Source of the DNA: Candidatus Omnitrophota bacterium | GTDB lineage: Bacteria > Omnitrophota > Koll11 > Duberdicusellales > 4484-171 | Assembly: GCA_030692055.1 (NCBI GenBank) | Contig: JAUYCY010000058.1 | Coordinates: 1-35,588, forward strand | Reading direction: 5' to 3' | DNA: 35,588 nt | In this document: positions 19,607-27,019 of the stretch, piece by piece | Layout: each line of letters starts with the position of its first letter | Position numbering within the stretch: position 1 is the first letter of the stretch | Notes under the pieces: generated by a model | Seen by the model: only the letters and a program-made list of their open reading frames with translations | Told to the model about the DNA's origin: nothing | Databases searched by the model: none | Translations under genes and position numbers: made by a program

Positions 19607-20881
19607 ATGAAAGACTTCACTGCAATAGTTTTAGCTGCCGGTAAAGGAGTGAGGATGAAATCCCCACTGCCCAAGGTATTACACAAGATAAGAGGTAAGC
19701 CTCTGATTGGGTATGTTTTAGAAGAATTAGCTGCCTTAAAATTTATCAAACAGATAATTGTAGTAGTGGGTTATAAAGGCAAAGAGGTAGAGTCATACGT
19801 CAAAGAAAATTTCCCTAAGGCCAGCTGTGTATACCAGAAAAAACTTCTTGGAACTGCCGATGCGGTTAAACCTACGCAGCATAAAGTAAAATACAATAAT
19901 GTGTTGATTTTATGCGCGGACGCGCCTCTAGTTACACGAAAAACTATTTTTTCTTTCTTACATTCTTATGTTACGCAAAACCTACCTTGCTCATTAATTA
20001 CCGCGTATGTAGAAAGTACAAACGAATTCGGTAGGATAGTAAGGGATGATTCAGGCAGGGTAAAAGCGATTGTAGAAAAAATCGTTTTAGAGGATAATAA
20101 AAAAACGAACCAATTACGTAAAGATACTAAGGAAGTCAATAGCGGCATTTATGCTTTTGATAGAGAAACGCTCTTTGAAAATTTAAATGCTATTCAAATT
20201 AATCCTAATAAGAGAGAGTATTTTTTTACCGATATAGTAGAAATTATGTATAATCGAGGCTATAGAATAGGGGCGTGCTCACTTAGCGATCCCCAAGAGA
20301 TGCTAGGAATTAATAATCAGCGCGACCTTTGCATGGCAGAAAAAATTCTATACAAACGAGTAGTGGATAAGTTTCTAGACGAAGGGGTACGCATTATAGA
20401 CCCGCAAAGTACGTTTATTGATGAAGGTGTCAGGATTGGAAAGGGTACGATAATTTATCCCTTTACCTTTATCCAAAGAAATGTTATAATTGCCGCCAAT
20501 TGCGTTCTGGGCCCTTTTATACATCTTAGGGAGGGCACTTATATTGCAGCAGGCACCCATTTGGGCAATTTTATTGAAATATGCCGTTCGCGAATCGGTA
20601 AAAATGTAAGGGCTAAACATTTTGGCTATCTCGGAGATACTACTGTCGGTGATAATGTAAACATTGGCGCAGGCACGGTTGTCGCCAACTTTGACGGAAA
20701 AAACAAGAATAAGACAGCCATCTCTAAAAACGCGTTTATTGGTTCAGATACAGTTTTAGTTGCACCGGTTAATGTTGGTAAATATGCCGTTACAGGTGCA
20801 GGCAGTGTGGTTACGAAAAACGTAAAGCCTAGGACTATTGTAGTTGGCGTTCCGGCTAAGTTGTTTAAAAAGAAAAAATGA
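19607..20881 (+). CDS. glmU: Bifunctional GlmU (UDP-GlcNAc synthesis)
   Basis: This 424-residue enzyme acetylates glucosamine-1-phosphate and uridylylates the product to UDP-GlcNAc, the precursor for peptidoglycan and lipid A. The pyrophosphorylase domain has LAAGKGVRMKSPLPKVLHKI, and GTADAV and CADAPL follow. The left-handed beta-helix acetyltransferase domain has HLREGTYIAAGTHLGNFIEI, RAKHFGYLGDTTVGDNVNIG with the catalytic His, and AGTVVANFDG. It is about 30 residues shorter than E. coli GlmU and lacks the long C-terminal arm. UDP-GlcNAc feeds the lpx genes in this window. It stands where synteny expects it, before prs. Confidence 0.92.
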   Translation: MKDFTAIVLAAGKGVRMKSPLPKVLHKIRGKPLIGYVLEELAALKFIKQIIVVVGYKGKEVESYVKENFPKASCVYQKKLLGTADAVKPTQHKVKYNNVLILCADAPLVTRKTIFSFLHSYVTQNLPCSLITAYVESTNEFGRIVRDDSGRVKAIVEKIVLEDNKKTNQLRKDTKEVNSGIYAFDRETLFENLNAIQINPNKREYFFTDIVEIMYNRGYRIGACSLSDPQEMLGINNQRDLCMAEKILYKRVVDKFLDEGVRIIDPQSTFIDEGVRIGKGTIIYPFTFIQRNVIIAANCVLGPFIHLREGTYIAAGTHLGNFIEICRSRIGKNVRAKHFGYLGDTTVGDNVNIGAGTVVANFDGKNKNKTAISKNAFIGSDTVLVAPVNVGKYAVTGAGSVVTKNVKPRTIVVGVPAKLFKKKK

Positions 20882-20897
20882 AAATATAAGGAGAATT

Positions 20898-21845
20898 ATG
20901 GATAAGCTAGTTGTATTAAGCGGTAACTCCAATAAAGATCTGGCAGGAAAGATTTGTAAAAGCCTGAAAGCAAAAATAGAGGGTATTTTCGTCTCTCGCT
21001 TTAGCGATGGCGAGATACGCGTTAAAATAGAAGAAAACGTACGCGGCAAAGATGTTTTTATTATTCAATCTACTTGTCCGCCGGTTAATGAAAACTTAAT
21101 GGAGCTACTGATAATTGTTGATGCATTGAGTAGAGCCTCAGCCAACAGAATAACCGCAGTTATGCCTTACTTTGGTTACGCGCGCCAAGATAGAAAAGAC
21201 CAACCACGAGTTCCAATTACGGCAAAGTTAGTGGCTAATCTTTTAACTGTTGCAGGAGCAAGCCGCGTGCTCACTCTCGATTTACATGCAGGTCAAGTAC
21301 AAGGCTTTTTTGATATTCCTCTCGACCACCTCTATGCCATAGATGTATTTTTAGACTATTTCAAAAAAATAAGTATGGACGGTTTAGTAGTCGTTTCTCC
21401 TGATGTGGGAGGTATAAAGATGGCTAGAGCCTATGCTAAGAAATTTAACGCAGGCCTCGCCATAGTAGATAAAAGGAGAAATACCCCAGATTCTACTGAT
21501 GTTATGCACATATTAGGAGAGGTCAGGAATAAAAATGTGATTATGGTGGACGATATAATCGCTACGGGAAGTTCTTTAGTGGAAGCGGCAAAGGCTTTAA
21601 AGAAAGCAGGAGCCAAGAAAATCTTTGCCGCAGTTACCCACGGAATTTTATCAAATAATGCCGTAGAAAAAATAAATGATTCAGAAATTGACTCACTAAT
21701 TATTACTGACTCGATTCATTTAGCCGAAGAAAATAAAAGTTTTAAGATAAAAGTAGTATCGGTAAGCAAGCTTTTTGCCGAAGCAATAAAGAGGATACAT
21801 TTTGAAAAATCGATAAGCGTCTTATTCGACGGTATAAGAAGATAA
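20898..21845 (+). CDS. prs: Ribose-phosphate pyrophosphokinase
   Basis: This 315-residue PRPP synthetase makes PRPP from ribose-5-phosphate and ATP for nucleotide, histidine and NAD synthesis. LVVLSGNSNKDLAGKI starts it; SRFSDGEIRVKIEENVRG, YFGYARQDRKDQPRVPITAK and the PRPP loop VDDIIATGSS are classical. I use ATG 20898 with an AAGGAGAAT ribosome binding site. The open frame extends upstream to 20844, but that part overlaps glmU and is not conserved. GlmU-Prs-RplY-Pth is a common conserved order. Confidence 0.95.
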   Translation: MDKLVVLSGNSNKDLAGKICKSLKAKIEGIFVSRFSDGEIRVKIEENVRGKDVFIIQSTCPPVNENLMELLIIVDALSRASANRITAVMPYFGYARQDRKDQPRVPITAKLVANLLTVAGASRVLTLDLHAGQVQGFFDIPLDHLYAIDVFLDYFKKISMDGLVVVSPDVGGIKMARAYAKKFNAGLAIVDKRRNTPDSTDVMHILGEVRNKNVIMVDDIIATGSSLVEAAKALKKAGAKKIFAAVTHGILSNNAVEKINDSEIDSLIITDSIHLAEENKSFKIKVVSVSKLFAEAIKRIHFEKSISVLFDGIRR

Positions 21846-21925
21846 TCACCGATTACACCGATTAGATAGAGATTACACTGATTACGGTAATCTGCGTAAT
21901 CAATCTTAAATCTGTGTAATCATTG
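21846..21925. repeat. Gene-less inverted GATTACAC repeat array
   Basis: CACCGATTACACCGATTAG and GAGATTACACTGATTACGG are followed at once by TAATCTGCGTAATC and AATCTGTGTAATCATTG in the opposite orientation. This is an array of the CAGAT/GATTACAC type without a gene between its arms, placed between prs and rplY. Confidence 0.65.
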
Positions 21926-21941
21926 TAAAAGCGGAGATAAT

Positions 21942-22694
21942 ATGGAAAAGATAAAACTTGAAGCTCATCTAAGGGAAAAAGTTGGCAAAGAAAAAGCTAA
22001 AAAAGTAAGAAAAGAGGGAAGCGTGCCCGCTATAATCTATGGCAAAGGGACAAACCTTGCAGTGCAAATATCTTCAGTAGGCCTTAAGACTTTGCGCTCA
22101 ACACATTTCTCGCAGAGCACCATAATTGATATGGATATAGCTAATGCTAAGAAAAAAGAGACTTTTGCGGTTTTGATAAAAGATGTGCAATACCATCCTT
22201 TAAGCGAAGCAGTTATGCATATGGATTTTATAAGGGTTTCGCTGGAAGAAAAGATAAAGGTAAATATTCCGGTGGTTCTTAAGGGAGAAGCGAAGGGAAT
22301 TAAAGATGGTGGAATTTTAGAGCAGATTTTGTGGCATCTAACTATCGAGGGATTACCTTTGGATGTTCCTCAGAAAATAGAGGTAGATGTGTCTGATCTA
22401 GCTATTGGTAATTCTGTGCACGTGCAGGATATAAAGGTGGCGGATAATGTAAGATTGGTTAACGCCCCAGGAGAAACAATTGCCACAGTGGTAGAGAAGA
22501 AAGAGGAAGAAATTGTTGCTCCTACTCCAGAAGAAGCTGCTCCTACCGGCCCTGAGGTTATAAAAGAAAAGAAAGAAACCGAGGAAGGCGAAGAGGGCGC
22601 TACGGAAAAAGAAGAGCCTAAAGCTAAAGAAGAGCCAAAAGGTAAGCCTGAGCCTAAAGCAAAAGAAGAAAAGGCCGAAAAAGGCAAAAAGTAG
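21942..22694 (+). CDS. rplY: Ribosomal protein bL25, Ctc form
   Basis: This 250-residue long form of bL25 binds 5S rRNA. The L25 domain has EAHLREKVGKEKAKKVRKEG and VPAIIYGKG. The TL5-like C-terminal beta domain runs from about residue 95 to 180, including VPVVLKGEAKGIKDGGILEQ. The last 60 residues are a low-complexity Lys/Glu/Pro tail (PKAKEEPK type repeats), longer than usual. GCGGAGAT is the ribosome binding site, directly after the repeat array. Confidence 0.93.
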   Translation: MEKIKLEAHLREKVGKEKAKKVRKEGSVPAIIYGKGTNLAVQISSVGLKTLRSTHFSQSTIIDMDIANAKKKETFAVLIKDVQYHPLSEAVMHMDFIRVSLEEKIKVNIPVVLKGEAKGIKDGGILEQILWHLTIEGLPLDVPQKIEVDVSDLAIGNSVHVQDIKVADNVRLVNAPGETIATVVEKKEEEIVAPTPEEAAPTGPEVIKEKKETEEGEEGATEKEEPKAKEEPKGKPEPKAKEEKAEKGKK

Positions 22695-22735
22695 ATAGGT
22701 GCAACCCCGCTAAATAGCATTGAGCCCTTACATAG

Positions 22736-23344
22736 ATGGCATGGTTCCTAAAAAAATCCAATAATGGTTACAGTGGGGTTAAAATCATCGTTGGATTAGG
22801 TAATCCCGGCCCGAAATACAAAAACAATCGCCATAATGTTGGTTTCATGATAATTGATGGGTTGGGTGAGCAACACAACGCTCTTTTGAAGAGAAGTTTT
22901 ATGTTGAAGGGTTTTACTGCGAAAATAAAAATAAAGGGAAGAGATACTATTCTAATTAAACCCAGTACCTTCATGAACAACTCAGGGTTATGCGTTAAGA
23001 GAGCGTTGGCTCACTATAGAGTTTGCAAAGAAAACCTATTAGTAGTGCATGATGATGCCGATTTACCTTCAGGTGCATTGAGGTTTCGTAAAAGTGGCTC
23101 TAGCGGTGGCCACAATGGTATGTCTTCTATCATTGATAATTTAGGTATTAAAGAAATAAATAGACTTCGAGTTGGTATAGGAAAGGCCGAGGATAAAGAT
23201 TTGGTAGAATATGTGCTTTCTAATTTTTCTTCCCAAGAACAGGTGACAGTGCAGACAATATTAGAAAAGGCAGCATCTGCATGTATAGATTGGGCCAGCT
23301 ATGGAAGCGATTATGTAATGAGTAAATATAATCAAATGAGGTAG
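22736..23344 (+). CDS. pth: Peptidyl-tRNA hydrolase
   Basis: This enzyme recycles peptidyl-tRNA released from stalled ribosomes. Homology starts at VKIIVGLGNPGPKYKNNRHN with the catalytic His33 (E. coli His20). KPSTFMNNSG, VVHDDADLPSGALRFRKSGS and SGGHNGMSSI are further family motifs. The only start fitting the frame is ATG 22736, which adds 14 unusual residues (MAWFLKKSNNGYSG). They are encoded between AACCCCGCT (22703) and AGTGGGGTT (about 22772), an inverted pair that appears to be an inserted palindrome. The normal start is therefore probably replaced. No strong Shine-Dalgarno is seen. Confidence 0.92.
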   Translation: MAWFLKKSNNGYSGVKIIVGLGNPGPKYKNNRHNVGFMIIDGLGEQHNALLKRSFMLKGFTAKIKIKGRDTILIKPSTFMNNSGLCVKRALAHYRVCKENLLVVHDDADLPSGALRFRKSGSSGGHNGMSSIIDNLGIKEINRLRVGIGKAEDKDLVEYVLSNFSSQEQVTVQTILEKAASACIDWASYGSDYVMSKYNQMR

Positions 23345-23545
23345 TCCCGACATTATGTCGGGACGTAACCGAATTTGACCCCGCCCTTTTGACGGAGTGG
23401 GTTGTTAGTTTGTAATATAAATTACGATTTGAAAAGTTGAGGATATCTTAGGGGTAGTATTTATAGCCGCGCCAAAAGGGCGGGGTTTCCTGCCTGCCGG
23501 CAGGCAGGAATTCCCTCCGATATAATCGGGGGTCATTAAAGGAGG
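23344..23545 (+). promoter_or_regulatory. Structured leader A, copy upstream of rpsF
   Basis: The first hairpin is GTCCCGAC/GTCGGGAC. CGAATTTGACCCCGCCCTTTTG (in two pieces, 23370-23391) pairs with CAAAAGGGCGGGGTTT (23473-23488) and AATTC (23509-23513), with 14 consecutive perfect pairs. Between TTT and AATTC lies the inserted palindrome CCTGCCTGCCGGCAGGCAGG. The closing hairpin is CCTCCGAT/ATCGGGGG. It ends TCATTAAAGGAGG, which is the rpsF ribosome binding site. Confidence 0.7.
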
Positions 23546-23550
23546 ATAAG

Positions 23551-23889
23551 GTGGAAAGACTCTATGAGGCTATGTTAGTTTTAGCGGCGGACGTGGGCGA
23601 AAAGGCCCAGGAAGAAATTTTTCAAAAAATTATTAAAAAGATAGAGAGCCTGGGCGGCAAAGTAGCTAGCTCTAAAGTATGGGCAAAAGAAAGAAGTTTT
23701 TGCTTTTTTATCAAAAGTAGGGGGGCAGAAAAGAAAAAGCACCATAAAGGTTGTTATTGGCTTATTAATTTCTACTTTAATACCGAAAAGTTGTTAGATT
23801 TAAAAGAGACAATACGCTTGGATGAGAATATATTGCGTAGTCTTATTCTAAAGATTGAGAAGAAACAAGAGAGTTTGTTTACGAAATAA
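23551..23889 (+). CDS. rpsF: Ribosomal protein bS6
   Basis: This 112-residue protein of the small subunit platform pairs with bS18. RLYEAMLVLAADVGEKAQEE starts it, and KGCYWLINFYFNTEKLLDLK and LRSLILKIEKK are family features. The start is GTG 23551 after AAAGGAGG. It heads the conserved rpsF-ssb-rpsR-rplI block. Both rpsF and ssb have their own structured leader, unlike the compact operons of most bacteria. Confidence 0.92.
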   Translation: MERLYEAMLVLAADVGEKAQEEIFQKIIKKIESLGGKVASSKVWAKERSFCFFIKSRGAEKKKHHKGCYWLINFYFNTEKLLDLKETIRLDENILRSLILKIEKKQESLFTK

Positions 23890-24104
23890 GTCAAATGAAG
23901 CAGTCCCGACGGGTATGTCGGGACGTAGCCGAATTTGACCCCACACCCAGATATGTCGGTGTGGTGAGTATACTCTACAAGAAATAAAGTAACAAACCTC
24001 ATGTCGTAAAGTAGTAAGATAAACTGCTGGGTGTGGGGTTTAATTCGCGCAAAACAACTTATGTTCGCAGTAGCTGCCATAAGTTGCGCGCTCATTAAAG
24101 GAGG
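23890..24104 (+). promoter_or_regulatory. Structured leader A, copy upstream of ssb
   Basis: The leader starts GTCAAATGA. The first hairpin is AGTCCCGAC/GTCGGGACG. CGAATTTGACCCCACACCCA (23930-23949) pairs with TGGGTGTGGGGTTTAATTCG (24028-24047), with 12 perfect pairs, two odd positions, then six more. The last hairpin is AACTTATG/CATAAGTT inside GCGC/GCGC. It ends TCATTAAAGGAGG. Confidence 0.72.
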
Positions 24105-24109
24105 CAAAA

Positions 24110-24550
24110 ATGGTTAGTTTTAATCAAGTATTATTAATAGGAAATTTAACGAAGGATCCAGAATTACGATATACTCCTCAAGGAACAGCAGTAATTACCT
24201 TAAGAATAGCCGTGAATACTCCTTTTAAAGATAAAAGCGGGCAATTACAAAAAGATACTTGTTTTGTGAATGTAATTGCGTGGGGGCATATGGCTGAGAA
24301 TTGTAATCAGTATTTGCAAAAAGGAAGACAGATTTTAGTGGATGGAAGACTTCAGTCGCGTTCTTGGAAGGATAAGGATGGTAACAATAGGAATACCATT
24401 GAGGTGAAAGCATCCAGGGTGCAATTTATGCCAAAACCAATAAAAGAAGAAACACGGGAAATAGATTTAGGTGAAGCCCCAGAGGAAGTTCTAAACTTAG
24501 AAAATAACCAGAGCCAAGAATCAGGAGAGGTAAATAAAAATGATGTATAA
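24110..24550 (+). CDS. ssb: Single-stranded DNA-binding protein
   Basis: This 146-residue OB-fold protein protects single-stranded DNA during replication. NQVLLIGNLTKDPELRYTPQ, TCFVNVIAWGHMAENCNQYL and GRQILVDGRLQSRSWKDKDG are characteristic. The C-terminus ends SGEVNKNDV rather than the acidic DDDIPF-type tip that recruits partner proteins. It overlaps rpsR by 11 bases, so the unusual tail may result from the overlap. AAAGGAGG of leader A is the ribosome binding site. Confidence 0.93.
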   Translation: MVSFNQVLLIGNLTKDPELRYTPQGTAVITLRIAVNTPFKDKSGQLQKDTCFVNVIAWGHMAENCNQYLQKGRQILVDGRLQSRSWKDKDGNNRNTIEVKASRVQFMPKPIKEETREIDLGEAPEEVLNLENNQSQESGEVNKNDV

Positions 24551-24818
24551 AGAAAGGAATAGCAGAGAAAGAACCAATAAAGAAAGAACCAATAAAGAAA
24601 GAACAAAGATATTTGGTTTAAAGAAAAGCTGTGTTTTTTGCAAGAAAGAGTCTGATATAAATTATAAAAACATTGAGCTTCTTTCTCGCTATGTATCTTC
24701 TAAAGGCAAAATAATGTCTCGCCGTAGCAGTGGTAATTGTGCTAAGCATCAGAGGAGAATAGCAAAAGAGATCAAGCTGGCGCGATTTTTAAGTCTGCTT
24801 CCTTATTTGGCAAAGTAG
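24540..24818 (+). CDS. rpsR: Ribosomal protein bS18, zinc-binding form
   Basis: This 92-residue bS18 has the core KKSCVFCKKE then NIELLSRYVSSKGKIMSRRS and NCAKHQRRIAKEIKLARFLS. C31, C34, C67 and H70 form a plausible zinc site, as in cysteine-containing bS18. The first 24 residues are an extra arm encoded by a short tandem repeat (AAAGAAAGAACCAAT units, giving RTNKERTNKERT). The start overlaps ssb, with AGGAGAGG inside ssb as ribosome binding site. ATG 24543 is equally possible. Confidence 0.92.
   Translation: MMYKERNSRERTNKERTNKERTKIFGLKKSCVFCKKESDINYKNIELLSRYVSSKGKIMSRRSSGNCAKHQRRIAKEIKLARFLSLLPYLAK
24548..24608. repeat. 15-bp tandem repeat in the rpsR start
   Basis: AAAGAAAGAACCAAT is repeated about three times with a degenerate first and last unit, in frame (15 bp = 5 codons, NKERT). 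It could change copy number without breaking the frame, varying the length of the bS18 arm. Confidence 0.65.
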
Positions 24819-24998
24819 TCAAATGAGACTTGCGATTTTTCAAGTATGCACGCAGAAAAATTGTTTAGTCGAATTAAACCCTTGACATCTACCTTAATGA
24901 AATATCAAAGTAAATGTCAAGGGTTTAATTCGCAGACGCTTCGCTATGGCTTACGTGCGTTAGTAAACTCGCGTAAGTCATCTGCTCATTAAAGGAGG
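24818..24998 (+). promoter_or_regulatory. Structured leader A, copy upstream of rplI
   Basis: It starts GTCAAATGAGACTTGCGATT, like the spoVG copy. CGATTTTTC pairs with GAAAAATTG. CGAATTAAACCCTTGACAT (24870-24888) pairs perfectly over all 19 bases with ATGTCAAGGGTTTAATTCG (24914-24932). The last hairpin is TGGCTTACG/CGTAAGTCA inside GCAGA/TCTGC. It ends TCATTAAAGGAGG. Confidence 0.75.
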
Positions 24999-25004
24999 TC
25001 GAAA

Positions 25005-25448
25005 GTGAAAGTAGTTCTTATAAAAAACGTAGAGAAGTTAGGCAAGGAGGGAGATATCATAGAAGTTAAAGATGGCTATGCCCGTAATTTTCTAATACCA
25101 ACCGGCGTTGCACTTCGTGCAATAAAGGGCAGTTTCCATGAGATAGAGGAGATGAAGAAAAGAAAGGTTAAATCAGAGGAAAAAGGCAAAAAAGAAGCTA
25201 TAGCGCTAAAGGAAAAAATAGAGGAAATCTCGATTACGCTCACCACTGAAGTAAAAGAAGGTGAGGAAATTTATGGTTCGATTTCTGAGCCGCAAATTTT
25301 GAGAGCTTTAAAAGAGGAAGGTTTTGAGCTAGATAAAGGGAAGCTGACATTAGACGAGCCCATAAAGAAACTAGGGGTTTATAATTTAAAGGTAAAGCTG
25401 CATCCAGCGGTAGAGGCAAATTTACGTGTTTGGGTAATGAAGAAATGA
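25005..25448 (+). CDS. rplI: Ribosomal protein bL9
   Basis: This 147-residue large-subunit protein has VVLIKNVEKLGKEGDIIEVK, DGYARNFLIPTGVALRA, a long connecting helix rich in Lys and Glu, and a C-terminal domain with GEEIYGSISEPQILRALKEE. The length is usual. The GTG start follows the AAAGGAGGT of leader A. A hairpin (AGAAGCTTTCCC/GGGAAAACTTCT, 25446-25482) follows the stop. Confidence 0.93.
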   Translation: MKVVLIKNVEKLGKEGDIIEVKDGYARNFLIPTGVALRAIKGSFHEIEEMKKRKVKSEEKGKKEAIALKEKIEEISITLTTEVKEGEEIYGSISEPQILRALKEEGFELDKGKLTLDEPIKKLGVYNLKVKLHPAVEANLRVWVMKK

Positions 25449-25537
25449 GAAGCTTTCCCAAATTTTGTGCAAGGGAAAACTTCTGATTGCAGTGATTAGG
25501 TCTTTTCAGCTGCACAAAGAATGAAAAAGAATTAGAA

Positions 25538-26890
25538 ATGATTATAACAAATTCTTCTAAAGAGTTAGATAAACTTCCCCCGCAGAATATTGAAGCTGAA
25601 ATGGCAACGTTGGGGTCAATGCTTTTAGATGCCGAAATAATCCCGGAAATTATCGAGATTGTTGACGAAGAGTTTTTTTACAAAGAAGAACATAAAATAA
25701 TTTTTTCAAGCGTTATTTATCTTTTTGATTCCAGAAAAAAGATAGATATTCTTACGGTTAGTGAAGATCTAAGCAAGAAAAAGTTGCTTGAGAAAGCCGG
25801 CGGAACAAGTTATCTAGCGACATTAGCTGATTTTGTCCCAACTTCCGCAAATGCCGCGCATTATGCGCGTATTGTCCAAGAAAAAGGGATTCTTCGCTTT
25901 CTAATCAATCACGCCACTCAAATTGTTTCTTTGGCATATAAGGAAGAAGAAGAAGTCAATGTAATTTTAGACAAAGCCCAAAAGCTGATACTTGAAATTG
26001 GCGATAGGCGCGTAGAAGGCGGTTTTGTCCACATAAAAGAAATCATTAAAGGCGGTATAGAATTAATTGAGTCTTTATACCACAAGAAATCCCATATTAC
26101 CGGTATCCCCACGGGTTTTACTGCTTTTGATTTAAAAACAGCGGGATTACAAAAAGGCGATTTGATTATAGCTGCAGGCCGGCCTTCGATGGGAAAAAGT
26201 GCTTTTGTTACCTCTATCGCTGAATACGTGGCAGTTGAAGAAAAAATACCAGTAGCTTTTTTTAGTTTAGAAATGTCTAAAGAACAGCTTATGCAAAGAT
26301 TTTTATGCTCTCAGGCAAAGGTTGATATGCATAAATTAAGGACTGGTTTTCTTGCTCCTAGCGAGTGGCCTATTTTGACTTCTGCAGCCGGAAAACTTTC
26401 CGAAGCGCCTATTTTTATCGACGATACTGCTGCGATAAGTATTTTTGAATTAAGATCAAAAGCAAGGAGGCTAAAAGCGCACCATAATATACAGCTCATT
26501 ATGGTAGATTATCTGCAGATGGTTAGGTGTATGCGCCGCGGAGATAACCGACAACAAGAAATATCAGAGATTTCGCAAAGTTTGAAAGCTTTAGCCAAAG
26601 AATTAAATGTTCCTGTAATTGCGGTCAGCCAGCTTTCAAGGGCAGTAGAATCGCGTACCGACCACAGGCCTCAGCTGTCGGATTTACGCGAGTCAGGAGC
26701 AATCGAACAGGATGCGGATGTTGTGGTATTACTTTTGCGAGAAGAATATTATAACCCTACACCGGAAAATAGAGGAATAGCGAAAATGATGATTGCTAAA
26801 CAACGCAATGGTCCCGTCGGAGATGTTGAATTAGGATTTATAAGGGAATATATGAAGTTTGTTAACTTAGCTAAAGTGAAGGAGGATTGA
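25538..26890 (+). CDS. dnaB: Replicative DNA helicase
   Basis: This 450-residue hexameric helicase unwinds DNA at the fork. The N-terminal domain starts LPPQNIEAEMATLGSMLLDA. The RecA-like domain has Walker A GRPSMGKSA (214-222), SLEMSKEQLMQRFLCSQ, Walker B IQLIMVDYLQM, and RQQEISEISQSLKALAKEL. LSDLRESGAIEQDADVV and KQRNGPVG close it. No intein is present. The usual position after rplI is kept. Confidence 0.95.
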   Translation: MIITNSSKELDKLPPQNIEAEMATLGSMLLDAEIIPEIIEIVDEEFFYKEEHKIIFSSVIYLFDSRKKIDILTVSEDLSKKKLLEKAGGTSYLATLADFVPTSANAAHYARIVQEKGILRFLINHATQIVSLAYKEEEEVNVILDKAQKLILEIGDRRVEGGFVHIKEIIKGGIELIESLYHKKSHITGIPTGFTAFDLKTAGLQKGDLIIAAGRPSMGKSAFVTSIAEYVAVEEKIPVAFFSLEMSKEQLMQRFLCSQAKVDMHKLRTGFLAPSEWPILTSAAGKLSEAPIFIDDTAAISIFELRSKARRLKAHHNIQLIMVDYLQMVRCMRRGDNRQQEISEISQSLKALAKELNVPVIAVSQLSRAVESRTDHRPQLSDLRESGAIEQDADVVVLLLREEYYNPTPENRGIAKMMIAKQRNGPVGDVELGFIREYMKFVNLAKVKED

Positions 26891-26983
26891 TGGTGCTATT
26901 GCGCTTGCCATTTATTTTAGGTAGAGTTGAGTGGCTCATGGCTAGACGTGATTTGACATCAACCCTCCAGTGCAGTCGAAGGG

Positions 26984-27012
26984 TTGACTTTGAAGAATAA
27001 TACGTTTATAAT
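26984..27012 (+). promoter_or_regulatory. Sigma70-type promoter for bamA
   Basis: TTGACT (26984-26989), 17 bases, TATAAT (27007-27012). The predicted transcript start falls at or next to the bamA ATG (27020), leaving no room for a Shine-Dalgarno. Just upstream ATCAACCCT/AGGGTTGAC can form a hairpin that covers the -35. Confidence 0.65.
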
Positions 27013-27019
27013 ACCTATT

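Noticed and set aside
20844..20897. Upstream extension of prs to 20844
   Set aside because: It overlaps glmU and lacks family similarity; ATG 20898 has a proper ribosome binding site and gives the usual length.
26984..27019. TTG 26984 as bamA start
   Set aside because: The TTG is part of the -35 box of a strong promoter and the added residues (MTLKNNTFIIPI) precede what is a complete signal peptide once the insertion is removed.
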